This document shows positions 1-8,775 of a stretch of 47,748 nt of DNA, piece by piece (the first letter of the stretch is position 1; each line of letters begins with the position of its first letter). The DNA is from Treponema sp. (GTDB lineage Bacteria > Spirochaetota > Spirochaetia > Treponematales > Treponemataceae): the NCBI GenBank assembly GCA_024402535.1, contig JAKSTN010000019.1, positions 1-47,748 on the forward strand, given 5' to 3'. The notes beneath the pieces were generated by a model. That model did not search any database. It saw only the letters and a program-made list of their open reading frames with translations, and had not been told where the DNA came from. A program made the translations under genes and the position numbers.

Positions 1-2
1 AT

Positions 3-791
3 ATTTCAACAGTATTCATGGCAATTGTGCTTTATATTTTTGTTGTTATGGATTCTAACGAAGCGATTGAATCTGCCCATAAACGAGAAGTTGAAATTCT
101 TGAAAATTACAAAAGGGAACTGGAAATTAAAGTTGATGAAAGAACTAAGGAACTTCGTATTGCCAACGAAAAAGTAGAAAGCCTTCTTTTGAATATTCTG
201 CCAGAACCAATTGCAAAGGAATTAACTGAACATCCGGATAAAACAATTTCCCAAAAATATCCTAATGCGACAATTTTATTTACTGATATTGTGTGCTTTA
301 CAAAAATGAGCAGCCAAATGTCGGCAGAACAAACTGTTTCCATGTTGAACGAACTGGTTTCTCTTTTTGATAAGCGAGCCAAAAATGAAGGAATTGAAAA
401 AATAAAAACTATTGGGGATGCTTACATGGCTGCAACCGGCCTTACAACAGAAAACTCACCTGATGGCGCACTAAAAATGATTCATTTTGCAGAAGGCCTT
501 TTAGCTGATGTAGAGCAGTTCAACGAAAAATTCCACATGCAGATAAAAATCAGAATTGGAATTAATTCTGGAAATCTGGTTGCTGGCGTAATTGGAAAAA
601 CAAAGTTTATTTATGATGTGTGGGGCGACACTGTAAATGTTGCCAGCCGAATGGAAAGTACAGGTGAACCTATGCAGATTCATGTTTCTGAAAATACCTG
701 GCTGCAGACAAAGAATTCTGTTTCCTATGAAGGCCCTGTCAACGTTGAAGTAAAAGGTAAGGGCGAAATGCGTTGTTATTTTGTACGGTAG
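3..791 (+). CDS. Class III adenylate cyclase, 3' part (gene enters from the left edge)
   Basis: The reading frame is open to the window edge, so this is the C-terminal part of a longer protein; the ATG at 18 is probably internal. The visible part starts with the end of a membrane segment, then a charged coiled-coil/HAMP-like linker, then a full cyclase catalytic domain. Metal-binding motifs FTDIVCFT and GDAYM are present. The purine-specifying Lys (EKIKTIGD) and Asp (IYDVWGD) point to ATP rather than GTP, and the transition-state Asn/Arg lie in VNVASRME. It should make cAMP at the inner membrane face in response to a sensor domain outside the window. No neighbour suggests the signal. Confidence 0.9.
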   Translation: MSTVFMAIVLYIFVVMDSNEAIESAHKREVEILENYKRELEIKVDERTKELRIANEKVESLLLNILPEPIAKELTEHPDKTISQKYPNATILFTDIVCFTKMSSQMSAEQTVSMLNELVSLFDKRAKNEGIEKIKTIGDAYMAATGLTTENSPDGALKMIHFAEGLLADVEQFNEKFHMQIKIRIGINSGNLVAGVIGKTKFIYDVWGDTVNVASRMESTGEPMQIHVSENTWLQTKNSVSYEGPVNVEVKGKGEMRCYFVR

Positions 792-850
792 CGTATAAAG
801 ATTGAATTTTGATTATGAATATACTGTAGTTGACTTTTTATAGGAGAAAT

Positions 851-2065
851 ATGAAAAAACTAAAATCTATTTGCTATTTTTTGCTTATTTTAATTTCTGG
901 AACTTCGTGTATGTTATCTGCAAAAGATACTGAATCTAAAATTTTTAATGAAGCTGATTTTGAAGTTATGAATGCTTTGCAATTTACAAAAGTAATGGGG
1001 AATGGAATCAACCTGGGAAATACTATGGAAGCTGCAGGAGCTTATTGGTTAGGCTACAATGCTAAACCTGAACAATATGAAACTTCCTGGGGACAGCCTG
1101 TAACAACAAAAGAAATATTTGAAGCTATGAAAGATGCAGGTTTTGACAGTGTCAGAATTCCTGTTGCCTGGACAAGTACAATGGATTGGCGTAATGGCGA
1201 CTTCAAAATCAATGATGATTTTATGGATAGAGTAAAAACCCTTGTAGATTGGGCTTTAGATGCTGGCCTGATTGTAATGATAAATGATCATTGGGATTAT
1301 CAATGGTGGGGTCTTTTTGGACAAGATAAAACTTTGGCATACAAAATATTTGATGCAATTTGGGACGATGTTGGAACAAATTTTAAAGACTATTCATATA
1401 AATTAGTTTTTGAAGCAGGAAACGAAGAATGGGGTCACCGCTTCAATGATGAAGTTGATGGTAAAACTGGAAATTTAACAGTGGCTGAACAATACAAATT
1501 GATGACTGAATTGAGTCAGTATTTTGTTGATAAAATCCGTAATCAGGGAAGTAAAAATTCAAAACGTTTTCTGTTAATTCCCGGTTATAACACAGACTTT
1601 GAAAAAACAACAGACAGTCAGTTTATAATGCCTGTTGATCCTACAAACAATATCTCTAAACTTATGGTTTCGGTTCATTACTATTCACCAGCCCTTTATT
1701 CTTTAGTTGGAGAACCTGTTGATTGGGGTGGAATTAAGCAACCTGCAAAAACCTGGGGCTCAGTAAAAGAAATAAGTGAACAAAACAGGCTTTTTAACTT
1801 GTTGAAGAACTTTAAAAACGATGGAATCGGTGTTGTAATTGGTGAATATGCGGTTGCAATGTTAAAAAATGAAGATGGAAGCTACAGTCGTAAAGAAAAT
1901 GATGTTCTCTGGCTGGAAAATGTTCTTGATAATTGTGACAGAAATAATTATGCGCCATTCTTATGGGATTGTAATAACTATTTTCACAAAACAGGAAAAC
2001 TAGGATTTGCAGATTCTGATATTGCTGAACTTTACAAAAGTCGACGATATGAACAAGAAAAGTAA
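851..2065 (+). CDS. Glycoside hydrolase family 5 endoglucanase-like lipoprotein
   Basis: The protein has 404 residues. The ATG at 851 is chosen because AGGAG lies at 842-846; the frame also reaches a TTG at 830. The N-terminus is a signal peptide ending in SGTSC, a plausible lipobox, so it is probably anchored outside the inner membrane. GH5 landmarks are in order: GINLGNT, VRIPVAW, the acid/base Glu in GNEEW (about residue 192), VHYYSP, and the nucleophile Glu in VIGEYAV (about residue 332). The usual double His before the barrel Trp reads DHW here. It probably hydrolyses beta-1,4-glucan or a related plant polysaccharide, fitting a gut or rumen habitat. Exact substrate is unknown. Confidence 0.85.
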   Translation: MKKLKSICYFLLILISGTSCMLSAKDTESKIFNEADFEVMNALQFTKVMGNGINLGNTMEAAGAYWLGYNAKPEQYETSWGQPVTTKEIFEAMKDAGFDSVRIPVAWTSTMDWRNGDFKINDDFMDRVKTLVDWALDAGLIVMINDHWDYQWWGLFGQDKTLAYKIFDAIWDDVGTNFKDYSYKLVFEAGNEEWGHRFNDEVDGKTGNLTVAEQYKLMTELSQYFVDKIRNQGSKNSKRFLLIPGYNTDFEKTTDSQFIMPVDPTNNISKLMVSVHYYSPALYSLVGEPVDWGGIKQPAKTWGSVKEISEQNRLFNLLKNFKNDGIGVVIGEYAVAMLKNEDGSYSRKENDVLWLENVLDNCDRNNYAPFLWDCNNYFHKTGKLGFADSDIAELYKSRRYEQEK

Positions 2066-2229
2066 AATAACTTTTCCAATAAATCTACTAACTTTACAGT
2101 TTCTTTTACTTCATAGCCATATTTAATAATATCATTCAATAAATTGATAATTACCAATGGCATTTCCGGAACATTATTATCCTGCTCAATTCCTGTTTGA
2201 CGGCATAATGGTTTACTTTGTATCGCGGA
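2066..2229 (-). other. Open stretch on the minus strand between GH5 and the radical SAM gene, possible gene remnant
   Basis: The 260-bp gap before the next start has no convincing promoter or terminator. The minus strand from 2229 down to the GH5 stop is open without a start codon and reads like coding sequence rich in Leu, Ile and Val, for example VPEMPLVIINLLND. It may be the C-terminal end of a decayed gene. No family is recognised and chance is possible. Confidence 0.2.
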
Positions 2230-2325
2230 TTAATTTTTATGTTATAACAATTCCACTCTATTCATAAGTTTTCTCATATTTTTATGGTTATTTTAGTTTT
2301 AAAAACTTGTATAATTGAAATTCAC

Positions 2326-4062
2326 ATGCATTTCATTCAGGCTAAATCAATTTTATCTCCTCAAAACGGCATGAACTTGTATCGCGGGTGTACTCATGGG
2401 TGCATTTATTGTGATAGTCGCAGTTTGTGCTATCATACGCCGGTGCCTTTTGAAGATATCGAGGTGAAAGAAAATGCGGTGGAGCTTCTGGAGGCCCGGC
2501 TAAAAAGTAAGCGGAAAAAGTGCATGATTGGAACTGGGGCTATGTGCGATCCTTACATGCATTGTGAAAAAGATTTGCAGCTGACCCGCCGGTGCCTTGA
2601 AGTGATTGATCGCTACGGATTCGGCCTTGCCATTCAGACTAAATCTGATTTGATTCTGCGGGATATTGATCTGCTGGAAAGTATTAATAAAAAGGCCAAG
2701 TGCGTGGTGCAAATTACTTTGACAACTTATGACGAGGATTTGTGCCGCTTTATTGAACCTAATGTGTGTACAACTCGCCGCCGTTTTGAAGTGCTTAAGG
2801 AAATGCAGTCTCGGGGAATTCCTACTATTGTGTGGATGACTCCGGATCTGCCTTTTATAAATGATACTGAAGAGAACCTTCGCGGGATTCTTGGCTACTG
2901 TAGAGATGCGGGCGTAAAGGGAATTATTAAGTTTGATTTTGGTGTGACGCTTCGGGAAGGGGACCGGGAATATTTGTACGCGGCTTTTGATAAGCATTTT
3001 CCTGGGATGAAGGAGCGGTACATTCACACTTACGGGAACGCTTACCAGGTGGGAAGTCCGAACCGGGGCAAGCTGATGAAAATATTCCGGGAGTGGTGCC
3101 GGGAAAACAATATGCTGATGGATAATCAGTGTTTTGAATATATGCGGGAGTTTCCGGGGGAAATTGAAGCTCAGGGTGTGGCGGCTGGCGGGCAGCAAGG
3201 CTTGCTTTTTGAAGATGAAATGAAGGCCGCTGATTCAAACATCCTCATCGGCACCAGCGGTTATGACCACCCGGAACTTAAAGGTAGTTTTTACCCGGCA
3301 GATTTACCTCGTAAGGATTTCTTGAGTTTCTATTCCACAAAGTTTAATGCCCTGGAACTGAACAGCACCTTTTATGGAATGCCAACAGCAGAGAGAATTG
3401 CTTCTATTTACCAGCGTGCTGGCGGCCGTTTGAAATTCAGCATAAAATTAAATCAGCTTTTAACTCATCAGATTGGAAGAGACTGGCGGGAGCAGACAGA
3501 AAGTTTTAAGGTCGCAATGAATCCGCTTCTGGGAAAAGATGCCCTTGCCACGGTGCTGGTTCAGTTCCCGGAAAGTTTTCATTACACAAAGGAAAACCGT
3601 GTGTATCTTTCGGAATTGCTTAAGGCTTTGTATCCGCTTCCGTGCGTTGTGGAATTCCGCCACAGGGACTGGATAAAGGATTCAGTCTTTGAAGGACTTG
3701 CATCACGGAATGCGGGAATTGTTTTTTGCGATATGCCTCAGCTTAAAAATCTTCCCGACGGTTTTGCACTGCAGACGCCGTTTATCGGACCCAATGCTTA
3801 TATCAGACTTCACGGGCGGAATCAGAACGGCTGGTATGCTAAAAGCTCGGAGGGAGAAGAAACTCACCGCTACGATTATGAATATTCAGAAAATGAACTT
3901 GCAAGTTTTATCCCGATTATAAAAAAGGCTCGGGATGAAGGCAAACGGGTTCAGCTTTATTTTAATAATCATCCTAAAGGAACTGGATTTAAAAATGCAC
4001 TTCAGCTTCAGGAGATGCTTTTGAAAGGGGAGAACTCTGATTTTATATTCTTTCAGGATTGA
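2326..4062 (+). CDS. Radical SAM protein (SPL/Rv2578c-like) fused to a C-terminal DUF72 domain
   Basis: The start at 2326 (MHFIQAK) matches where the radical SAM family begins; the frame is open to an ATG at 2284, and neither start has a clear ribosome binding site. Residues 22-29 carry CxxxCxxC (CTHGCIYC) for a [4Fe-4S] cluster, and the next 270 residues resemble the spore photoproduct lyase-like radical SAM proteins. From about residue 306 a second domain begins (ILIGTSGYDHPELKG...), typical of DUF72/YecE proteins, with ELNSTFYG, VVEFRHRDW and YIRLHGRN conserved. The two are usually separate proteins; here they form one chain of about 578 residues. The function of both halves is poorly known, so none is assigned. 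Arg CGG codons and G+C appear higher in the first half than in neighbours. Confidence 0.85.
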   Translation: MHFIQAKSILSPQNGMNLYRGCTHGCIYCDSRSLCYHTPVPFEDIEVKENAVELLEARLKSKRKKCMIGTGAMCDPYMHCEKDLQLTRRCLEVIDRYGFGLAIQTKSDLILRDIDLLESINKKAKCVVQITLTTYDEDLCRFIEPNVCTTRRRFEVLKEMQSRGIPTIVWMTPDLPFINDTEENLRGILGYCRDAGVKGIIKFDFGVTLREGDREYLYAAFDKHFPGMKERYIHTYGNAYQVGSPNRGKLMKIFREWCRENNMLMDNQCFEYMREFPGEIEAQGVAAGGQQGLLFEDEMKAADSNILIGTSGYDHPELKGSFYPADLPRKDFLSFYSTKFNALELNSTFYGMPTAERIASIYQRAGGRLKFSIKLNQLLTHQIGRDWREQTESFKVAMNPLLGKDALATVLVQFPESFHYTKENRVYLSELLKALYPLPCVVEFRHRDWIKDSVFEGLASRNAGIVFCDMPQLKNLPDGFALQTPFIGPNAYIRLHGRNQNGWYAKSSEGEETHRYDYEYSENELASFIPIIKKARDEGKRVQLYFNNHPKGTGFKNALQLQEMLLKGENSDFIFFQD

Positions 4063-4094
4063 AAGGATAAAGCCTGGAAATGAAAAAGTCCCAT

Positions 4095-4256
4095 TCATAA
4101 CATTTGTGCATCTAATGCCAGAAGCAGTTCATTTTCATCAGATTTCTTGCTTAAAAATCCTTCAAGACCAGTTTCCAATGCATTTGATTCCAGGAATCTT
4201 TTCACGCAGGACGTTTACAATATCATAACCGCTGTCATTTCCACGTGGACATCTGT
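4095..4256 (-). pseudogene. Response-regulator-like receiver remnant, frameshifted
   Basis: Reading leftwards, one frame gives SGYDIVNVLREKIPGIKCI, resembling the middle of a receiver domain, and an adjoining frame gives LEGFLSKKSDENELLLAL before a TGA at 4095, resembling the GxxGFLxK end of such a domain. About 15-20 residues between the two are missing and the frame changes. No start or output domain is present. The rest of the 340-bp gap upstream of the ABC operon holds only its promoter. Confidence 0.4.
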
Positions 4257-4328
4257 GGGTCTTATATTTTTAAATATCTGAGATGATTATAGAGGATTGC
4301 CCTGTTTAATGAAAGTTTATAATTTTTC

Positions 4329-4380
4329 TTGACAATTTTCTGTGATGTTGTGTATATTGTGTATATACATTATACACAAT
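4329..4380 (+). promoter_or_regulatory. Promoter with overlapping 25-bp palindromic operator for the ABC/GntR operon
   Basis: TTGACA at 4329-4334 and TATATT at 4353-4358 are separated by 18 bp. Overlapping the -10 is a perfect inverted repeat, ATTGTGTATA - 5 bp - TATACACAAT, at 4356-4380. The last gene of the operon encodes a YtrA-type GntR repressor, so this is its likely autoregulatory operator. A strong RBS (AAGGAG) follows before the ATG at 4403. Confidence 0.8.
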
Positions 4381-4402
4381 GTTCGTATGAAAGGAGATTT
4401 TT

Positions 4403-5242
4403 ATGTATTCTTTAAAAATTGAACATCTTTCTAAAACATATCCTGCTTTTAAGCTTGATGATGTAAGCTTTGCACTGGAACCAGGATATATTATGGGTTT
4501 TATTGGCCGTAATGGGGCGGGTAAAACTACAACTCTCAAATCAATGTTAAAATTTGTTCATCCTGATTGTGGTACTGTAGAAATTAATGGATTTGATATT
4601 AACAAGGATGAATTTGAAGTAAAAAAATCTATTGGATTTGTAAGTGGCCTTGATGGTTTTTATAGCACAAAAAAAATTAAACAGGTTACTGATGTTACTA
4701 AACGTTTCTTTGAAAACTGGAACGAAAGTCTCTACCGTGAACTGCTTGAAAAATTTAATCTTGATGAAAATAAGCTGATTAAAAATCTTTCTGCTGGTAT
4801 GAAAGTAAAATATCAGGTTGCAATTGCTATGTGTCATGATGCAAAGCTTTTGATTCTTGATGAGCCAACCAGCGGACTTGATCCTGTAAGCCGTGATGAA
4901 CTAGTTATTCTTTTTCAGGATTATGTTGCAGACGGTGAACATTCAATCCTTTTTTCAACTCATGTAACTTCTGATCTCGATAAATGTGCAGATTACGTTA
5001 CTTACATTAAAAAAGGTAAGATTCTTGAATCATGTGATGTAGTAAGTTTCAAAGAAAAGTTCCTTCTTGTATCAGGAAAAAAAGATGATTTGACAGACGA
5101 ACTTAAGTCAAAAATCATCGGGTTGCACGTTCATAATCTTGGTTTTGAAGGAATGATTCCAGCATCAGAAAAAGATCTGTTTGCTTCATGTGAAATTACA
5201 AAACCAAATCTTGAAGAAATTATGGTTCACTGTGAACGCTAA
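4403..5242 (+). CDS. ABC transporter ATP-binding protein (YtrB-like)
   Basis: The ATPase has 279 residues: Walker A GRNGAGKTT, signature LSAGMKVKY in place of LSGGQ, Walker B LLILDEPTSGLD and the switch His in STHV. It is the first gene of a three-gene operon (ATPase, membrane protein, GntR regulator) of the kind linked in Firmicutes to cell-envelope stress or antibiotic response. It should power the partner permease encoded 16 bp downstream. The substrate cannot be told from sequence. Confidence 0.9.
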   Translation: MYSLKIEHLSKTYPAFKLDDVSFALEPGYIMGFIGRNGAGKTTTLKSMLKFVHPDCGTVEINGFDINKDEFEVKKSIGFVSGLDGFYSTKKIKQVTDVTKRFFENWNESLYRELLEKFNLDENKLIKNLSAGMKVKYQVAIAMCHDAKLLILDEPTSGLDPVSRDELVILFQDYVADGEHSILFSTHVTSDLDKCADYVTYIKKGKILESCDVVSFKEKFLLVSGKKDDLTDELKSKIIGLHVHNLGFEGMIPASEKDLFASCEITKPNLEEIMVHCER

Positions 5243-5258
5243 TAGGGAGGAAAGAATT

Positions 5259-5918
5259 ATGAAGAACTTTTTGAATAAAGAAATAAAACTTTGTCTTGCA
5301 CCAATCAATTATATATATCTTGTTTTTGCACTTATGATTTTAATTCCTGCATATCCAAAATACGTAGGATTCTTTTTTGGTTTTGTAAGTCTTTTACATC
5401 TTTTTAATAATTCAATGATGAACAAGGATATTGAATATTCTATGATTCTTCCAATTACTAAAAAGGATATTGTAAAGGCACGCTGTCTTCTTGTTGCTGC
5501 ATACCAGATCGTGTTTACTTTAATTTCAGTTCCATTTGCCTTTATTTTTATTCATGCGATTAAAATTGGTAACGTTGCCGGTATTGAACCAAATGTAGCT
5601 TTTTATGGAATTGTATTAATTCTTACTGCTTTTTGTGATTTCATTTTCTTTACATCTTTTTATAAGAAAGCCGGAAAGCCTGGAGTTGCACTTCTTAAGA
5701 CTGGAGTATTTTTCTGGATTATGTACTTCGTTCTGGAATTTCCAATCTGGACAAAAGATATGTTTGGAATTGAGTTTTTCCAGTTGATTGACAGGATTGA
5801 TTCAGAAAGTCAGATTAGACAACTTCCAGTTCTGGCAGCTGGAATTGTAATTTACATTCTTGGCTGGGTTTTAACATATAAAAAATCAGCTGCAAATTTT
5901 GAAAAGGTTGATTTGTAA
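5259..5918 (+). CDS. ABC-2 type permease, partner of the upstream ATPase
   Basis: The start ATG at 5259 follows GGGAGG at a good distance; the frame runs further back into the ATPase gene but that part is not needed. The 219-residue protein has about five or six hydrophobic segments. A conserved cytoplasmic stretch (YSMILPITKKDIVKARCLL) is typical of the ABC-2 transporter permeases found in YtrA-regulated operons. It sits between the ATPase and the GntR gene, so it probably forms the membrane half of the same exporter. Confidence 0.85.
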   Translation: MKNFLNKEIKLCLAPINYIYLVFALMILIPAYPKYVGFFFGFVSLLHLFNNSMMNKDIEYSMILPITKKDIVKARCLLVAAYQIVFTLISVPFAFIFIHAIKIGNVAGIEPNVAFYGIVLILTAFCDFIFFTSFYKKAGKPGVALLKTGVFFWIMYFVLEFPIWTKDMFGIEFFQLIDRIDSESQIRQLPVLAAGIVIYILGWVLTYKKSAANFEKVDL

Positions 5919-6284
5919 TTGGATATAGTTTTGAATGGAGATTCTCAAACTCCAATTTACGATCAGATTTATTCACAGATAAGTTCTCAGATTATTTCAG
6001 GCAAGTTGAAGGCAGGGGCGCAGTTACCGCCAATCCGCACAATTGCAAACGAACTTCGGGTAAGTGTTATTCCTGTAAAAATGGCCTGGGAACGTTTAGA
6101 TAAAGACGGATTTATTATTGCCGCGGCCGGGCGCGGAACTTTTGTTGCAGATGTTTCAAAGGAACATATTCAAAATAAAGTAGACACTACCGCTCAGGAA
6201 CTGGCCCGGGAAACTGTAAAAAAAGCAAAAGCTTTAGGTTTGTCTTTGGCTGATTTATGTGAATATCTTAAAAAAGAATATTAA
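5919..6284 (+). CDS. GntR family transcriptional regulator, YtrA subfamily
   Basis: This short regulator (121 residues) has an N-terminal winged helix (PIYDQIYSQISSQIISGKLKAG, then LPPIRTIANELRVSVIPVKMAWERL) and a short helical tail instead of a ligand domain, the hallmark of YtrA. The TTG start at 5919 immediately follows the permease TAA, so translation is probably coupled; no later start keeps the DNA-binding domain. It is the last gene of its operon, while YtrA genes are usually first. Its likely target is the palindrome at 4356-4380. Confidence 0.85.
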   Translation: MDIVLNGDSQTPIYDQIYSQISSQIISGKLKAGAQLPPIRTIANELRVSVIPVKMAWERLDKDGFIIAAAGRGTFVADVSKEHIQNKVDTTAQELARETVKKAKALGLSLADLCEYLKKEY

Positions 6285-6332
6285 AGATGATGTTGAAAAG
6301 AATTTTTATTTTTACCTTATTGGGATTGTGAT

Positions 6333-6746
6333 ATGTGGTTGATTTTTGCAATTGGTTCTGCGGTTTTTGCGGCTCTTACTTCTATTCTGGCTAAGATTGG
6401 AATTGAAGGCGTTGGCTCAAACTTTGCCACGGCGATCCGTACTATGGTTGTTGTAGTCATGGCCTGGGTTATGGTTTTCATTACAAATCAGCAGGCAGGC
6501 CTCTCAGAAATTTCTAAGCGCAGCTGGATTTTTCTTATTCTGTCTGGACTTGCAACAGGCTTAAGCTGGCTCTGTTATTACAAGGCTTTGCAGATGGGCC
6601 AGGCTTCCAAGGTTGTGCCGATTGATAAAATGTCTGCGGTACTTACTCTGATTCTGGCCTTTGTATTTTTACACGAACAGGTTACCTGGAAGTCTGTTAT
6701 AGGTTGTGTCCTCATTACAGCCGGCACCGTGTTTATGGTGCTGTAA
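6333..6746 (+). CDS. Half-size EamA/DMT family transporter
   Basis: The 137-residue membrane protein has one EamA domain: four to five hydrophobic helices with the typical pattern LAKIGIEGVGSN near the start and a C-terminal FLHEQVTWKSVIGCVLITAG. Full-size DMT carriers have two such domains, so this should act as a dimer. The substrate is unknown. No clear RBS is visible immediately before the ATG. It stands alone between the GntR gene and the Nudix gene. Confidence 0.8.
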   Translation: MWLIFAIGSAVFAALTSILAKIGIEGVGSNFATAIRTMVVVVMAWVMVFITNQQAGLSEISKRSWIFLILSGLATGLSWLCYYKALQMGQASKVVPIDKMSAVLTLILAFVFLHEQVTWKSVIGCVLITAGTVFMVL

Positions 6747-6859
6747 AAATTGCAGTTGATGACAGAGATTTTAAAAAAAGTGCGGTGAACGTTACAATAA
6801 TTACAGTCAGGTAATTTATTATGCTTCAAAAAAATTAAAATATATAGGAGAAGAGATTT

Positions 6860-7255
6860 ATGAGAGACAGAGCAATGGCATTTGTTCACAAGGACGGCAA
6901 AACTTTAATGGTGAATCTTTTTTATGAGAACCATTTATTCTGGGCTTTGCCAGGGGGCGGCATTGAAGACAATGAAACTCCTGAACAGGCTGCAATCCGG
7001 GAACTGAAAGAAGAAACCGGAATTGACGGAGAAATTGAACGTCCACTTTCCATTCACTGGGAAAAAAACGGACGCAAGGATTATGTATTCCTTGTAAAAA
7101 TGAAAGATGAAAACCAGGAAGCTGTACTTGGTTATGATCCTGAAGAAGAAGGTTGTGAAAATCCTCCGCTTAGAGGAGTCGGCTGGAAGACTTTTGATGA
7201 ATTAAGCCGCAAGGATCAGGACTTCATGATGACTTACGGTTATATGAGTTTATAA
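6860..7255 (+). CDS. Nudix hydrolase
   Basis: The Nudix box is intact, GGIEDNETPEQAAIRELKEETGI (about residues 33-55), with the catalytic REL-EE core, after ALPG. The ATG at 6860 follows AGGAGA. At 131 residues it is a minimal single-domain Nudix protein and should hydrolyse a nucleoside diphosphate linked to another group. The substrate is not evident. A GNAT remnant starts 1 bp after its stop. Confidence 0.85.
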   Translation: MRDRAMAFVHKDGKTLMVNLFYENHLFWALPGGGIEDNETPEQAAIRELKEETGIDGEIERPLSIHWEKNGRKDYVFLVKMKDENQEAVLGYDPEEEGCENPPLRGVGWKTFDELSRKDQDFMMTYGYMSL

Positions 7256-7256
7256 G

Positions 7257-7400
7257 ATGATGAATGTTGAATACAGAGTTACTACAAAAGACGATATTGA
7301 GCTTTTAATGAGCCTTCGACTGGAAATGCTAAAACTTGTAAACAATCTGCCTGTGGATTATGAATACGATGAAGCCTTTATATTCAGCTTTAGGCTTTGA
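7257..7400 (+). pseudogene. GNAT acetyltransferase, N-terminal fragment
   Basis: The 47 codons beginning ATG ATG at 7257 give MNVEYRVTTKDDIELLMSLR and following residues, the first strand and helix of a GNAT domain, then run into TGA. The acetyl-CoA binding motifs are absent. The 60 bp that follow show no continuation in any frame. It is most likely a 3'-deleted acetyltransferase gene once co-transcribed with the Nudix gene. Confidence 0.6.
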
Positions 7401-7460
7401 TTTTAATGGCTCGGCAATGAATCTTTGTTTGTAATTTGGTTGAAAAAAATAAGGTAAAAG

Positions 7461-8150
7461 ATGGAAATTATCAAGATTAACGAAAGCACTTATAGAATTG
7501 AAGATGGTTTTGTACGGTTCTTTTTGCTTGAAGGAAAAGAAAAAGCTCTTCTTATTGATACAGAAATGACGACTGGAAATGCTAAAGAGATTGCTGAATC
7601 TATAACTTCACTTCCAATTGAGCTTCTTAATACTCATGCAGATCCAGATCATGTTGGCGGCAATAAAGGTTTTTTAAGATTTTATATGAATCCTTCCGAA
7701 GAAGAAAATTTCAGAAGTCACGGAAATGATTACGGTACTATTGTGCCTGTAAAAGAAGGCGATGTTATTAATCTTGGAGACAGACCTCTGAAAATTATAG
7801 ATATTCCAGGTCATACTCCAGGAAGCATTGCAATTCTTGATGTAAATAATCGTGCTCTTATTGGGGGTGATTCTGTTCAAGACGGAGACATTTTTATGTT
7901 TGGACCAATGAGAAATATAAAAGATTATATTTCAAATATGGAACATCTGTTGGGGTTTGAAAATGATTTTGATTTTATTTATCCGTCTCATGGATCTTTT
8001 CCTGTTCAAAAAGATTTAATTGGAAAATTGATCGAGGGTGCAAAAAATATTGTTGCAGGGAAATCAGCAGGAAATCAAATTGATATGTTCGGAAACAAAG
8101 TGATGCTTTATAAATTTGATTTCGCGGGTTTTTTGTGTGATTTAAAATAA
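7461..8150 (+). CDS. Metallo-beta-lactamase fold hydrolase
   Basis: The 229-residue protein has the MBL order of motifs: LLNTHADPDHVGG (about residues 52-64), DIPGHTPGS, GGDSVQDG and YPSHGSF. The metal site reads H-x-D-x-D-H rather than H-x-H-x-D-H, so one zinc-1 ligand is Asp; this variant is known in some MBL families. It is probably a general hydrolase of thioester or phosphodiester type. It stands alone with a weak AAGGTAAAAG RBS. Confidence 0.85.
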   Translation: MEIIKINESTYRIEDGFVRFFLLEGKEKALLIDTEMTTGNAKEIAESITSLPIELLNTHADPDHVGGNKGFLRFYMNPSEEENFRSHGNDYGTIVPVKEGDVINLGDRPLKIIDIPGHTPGSIAILDVNNRALIGGDSVQDGDIFMFGPMRNIKDYISNMEHLLGFENDFDFIYPSHGSFPVQKDLIGKLIEGAKNIVAGKSAGNQIDMFGNKVMLYKFDFAGFLCDLK

Positions 8151-8196
8151 TTTATTTTTTTATCTCAACAGGTTTCACAGTAGGTAAATACGAAAG

Positions 8197-8591
8197 ATGG
8201 CAGATTATATTGCATTTCTTAGAGGCATAAACATCAGCGGAAAAAACAAAGTTCCTATGGCGGAACTTAAGTTGATTTTTGAGCAGCAGGGATTTGACGG
8301 GGTGAAAACTTTGCTGAACAGCGGGAATGTTATTTTTTCCGCAGAGTCAGACTCTGAAGCGGAAGTCTGTCAGAAAATTGAAAGTGCTCTTGGTGCCCGC
8401 TACGATTTTGATATTCCAGTTGTGGTTATGAAAAAATCTATATTTATAAAAATGTAATTTTCTGGACTTACACTTTGAAGGATTATCAGAAATCCTCTTG
8501 GTGGAAGAAAACTGCAACTGCAGAAATTAAGGACAGTATTACAATCAGAACTGCAGGCACTGTAAAGAAAGTTCTTGCTGCAATCAGTTAA
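8197..8591 (+). pseudogene. DUF1697 gene with a central deletion and frameshift
   Basis: Residues from 8197 match the start of DUF1697 proteins (ADYIAFLRGINISGKNKVPM, then TLLNSGNVIFSA), but the frame ends early at 8457. The family's C-terminal end continues from about 8451 in another frame: NVIFWTYTLKDYQKSSWWKK, then TIRTAGTVKKVL, stop at 8591. Family members are about 180 residues, so roughly 50 central residues are lost. The two parts meet within a few bases, indicating a deletion rather than a sequencing slip. Confidence 0.8.
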
Positions 8592-8639
8592 AGCGCAACT
8601 TTACAGAAATCAACTTTGCTGTGTGATAAACTATTTGCA

Positions 8640-8772
8640 GAAATACGCAAGGGATTGGAGCACCTTTAGTCCACCGCAAGGAAGGAGCAGTTTTTCTGCG
8701 GATGACTGAGGTGGATGAGCGGGAGCGAAGTGCGAAAAGCCCGTTCCCGAAGGGGTGCGCCCCAAAGGAGAG
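8640..8772 (+). repeat. GC-rich structured intergenic element (copy 1)
   Basis: This patch is much richer in G and C than its surroundings and contains short inverted repeats (TCCACC/GGTGGA, GGGG-TGCG-CCCC) and the word GAGCGAAGTGCG. Related words occur in the elements near 10340, 18790 and 38550. It has no coding potential. It ends at the RBS of the next gene. Confidence 0.5.
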
Positions 8773-8775
8773 TTT

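Noticed and set aside
830..850. TTG start for the GH5 gene
   Set aside because: The ATG at 851 has a proper AGGAG and gives a normal signal peptide.
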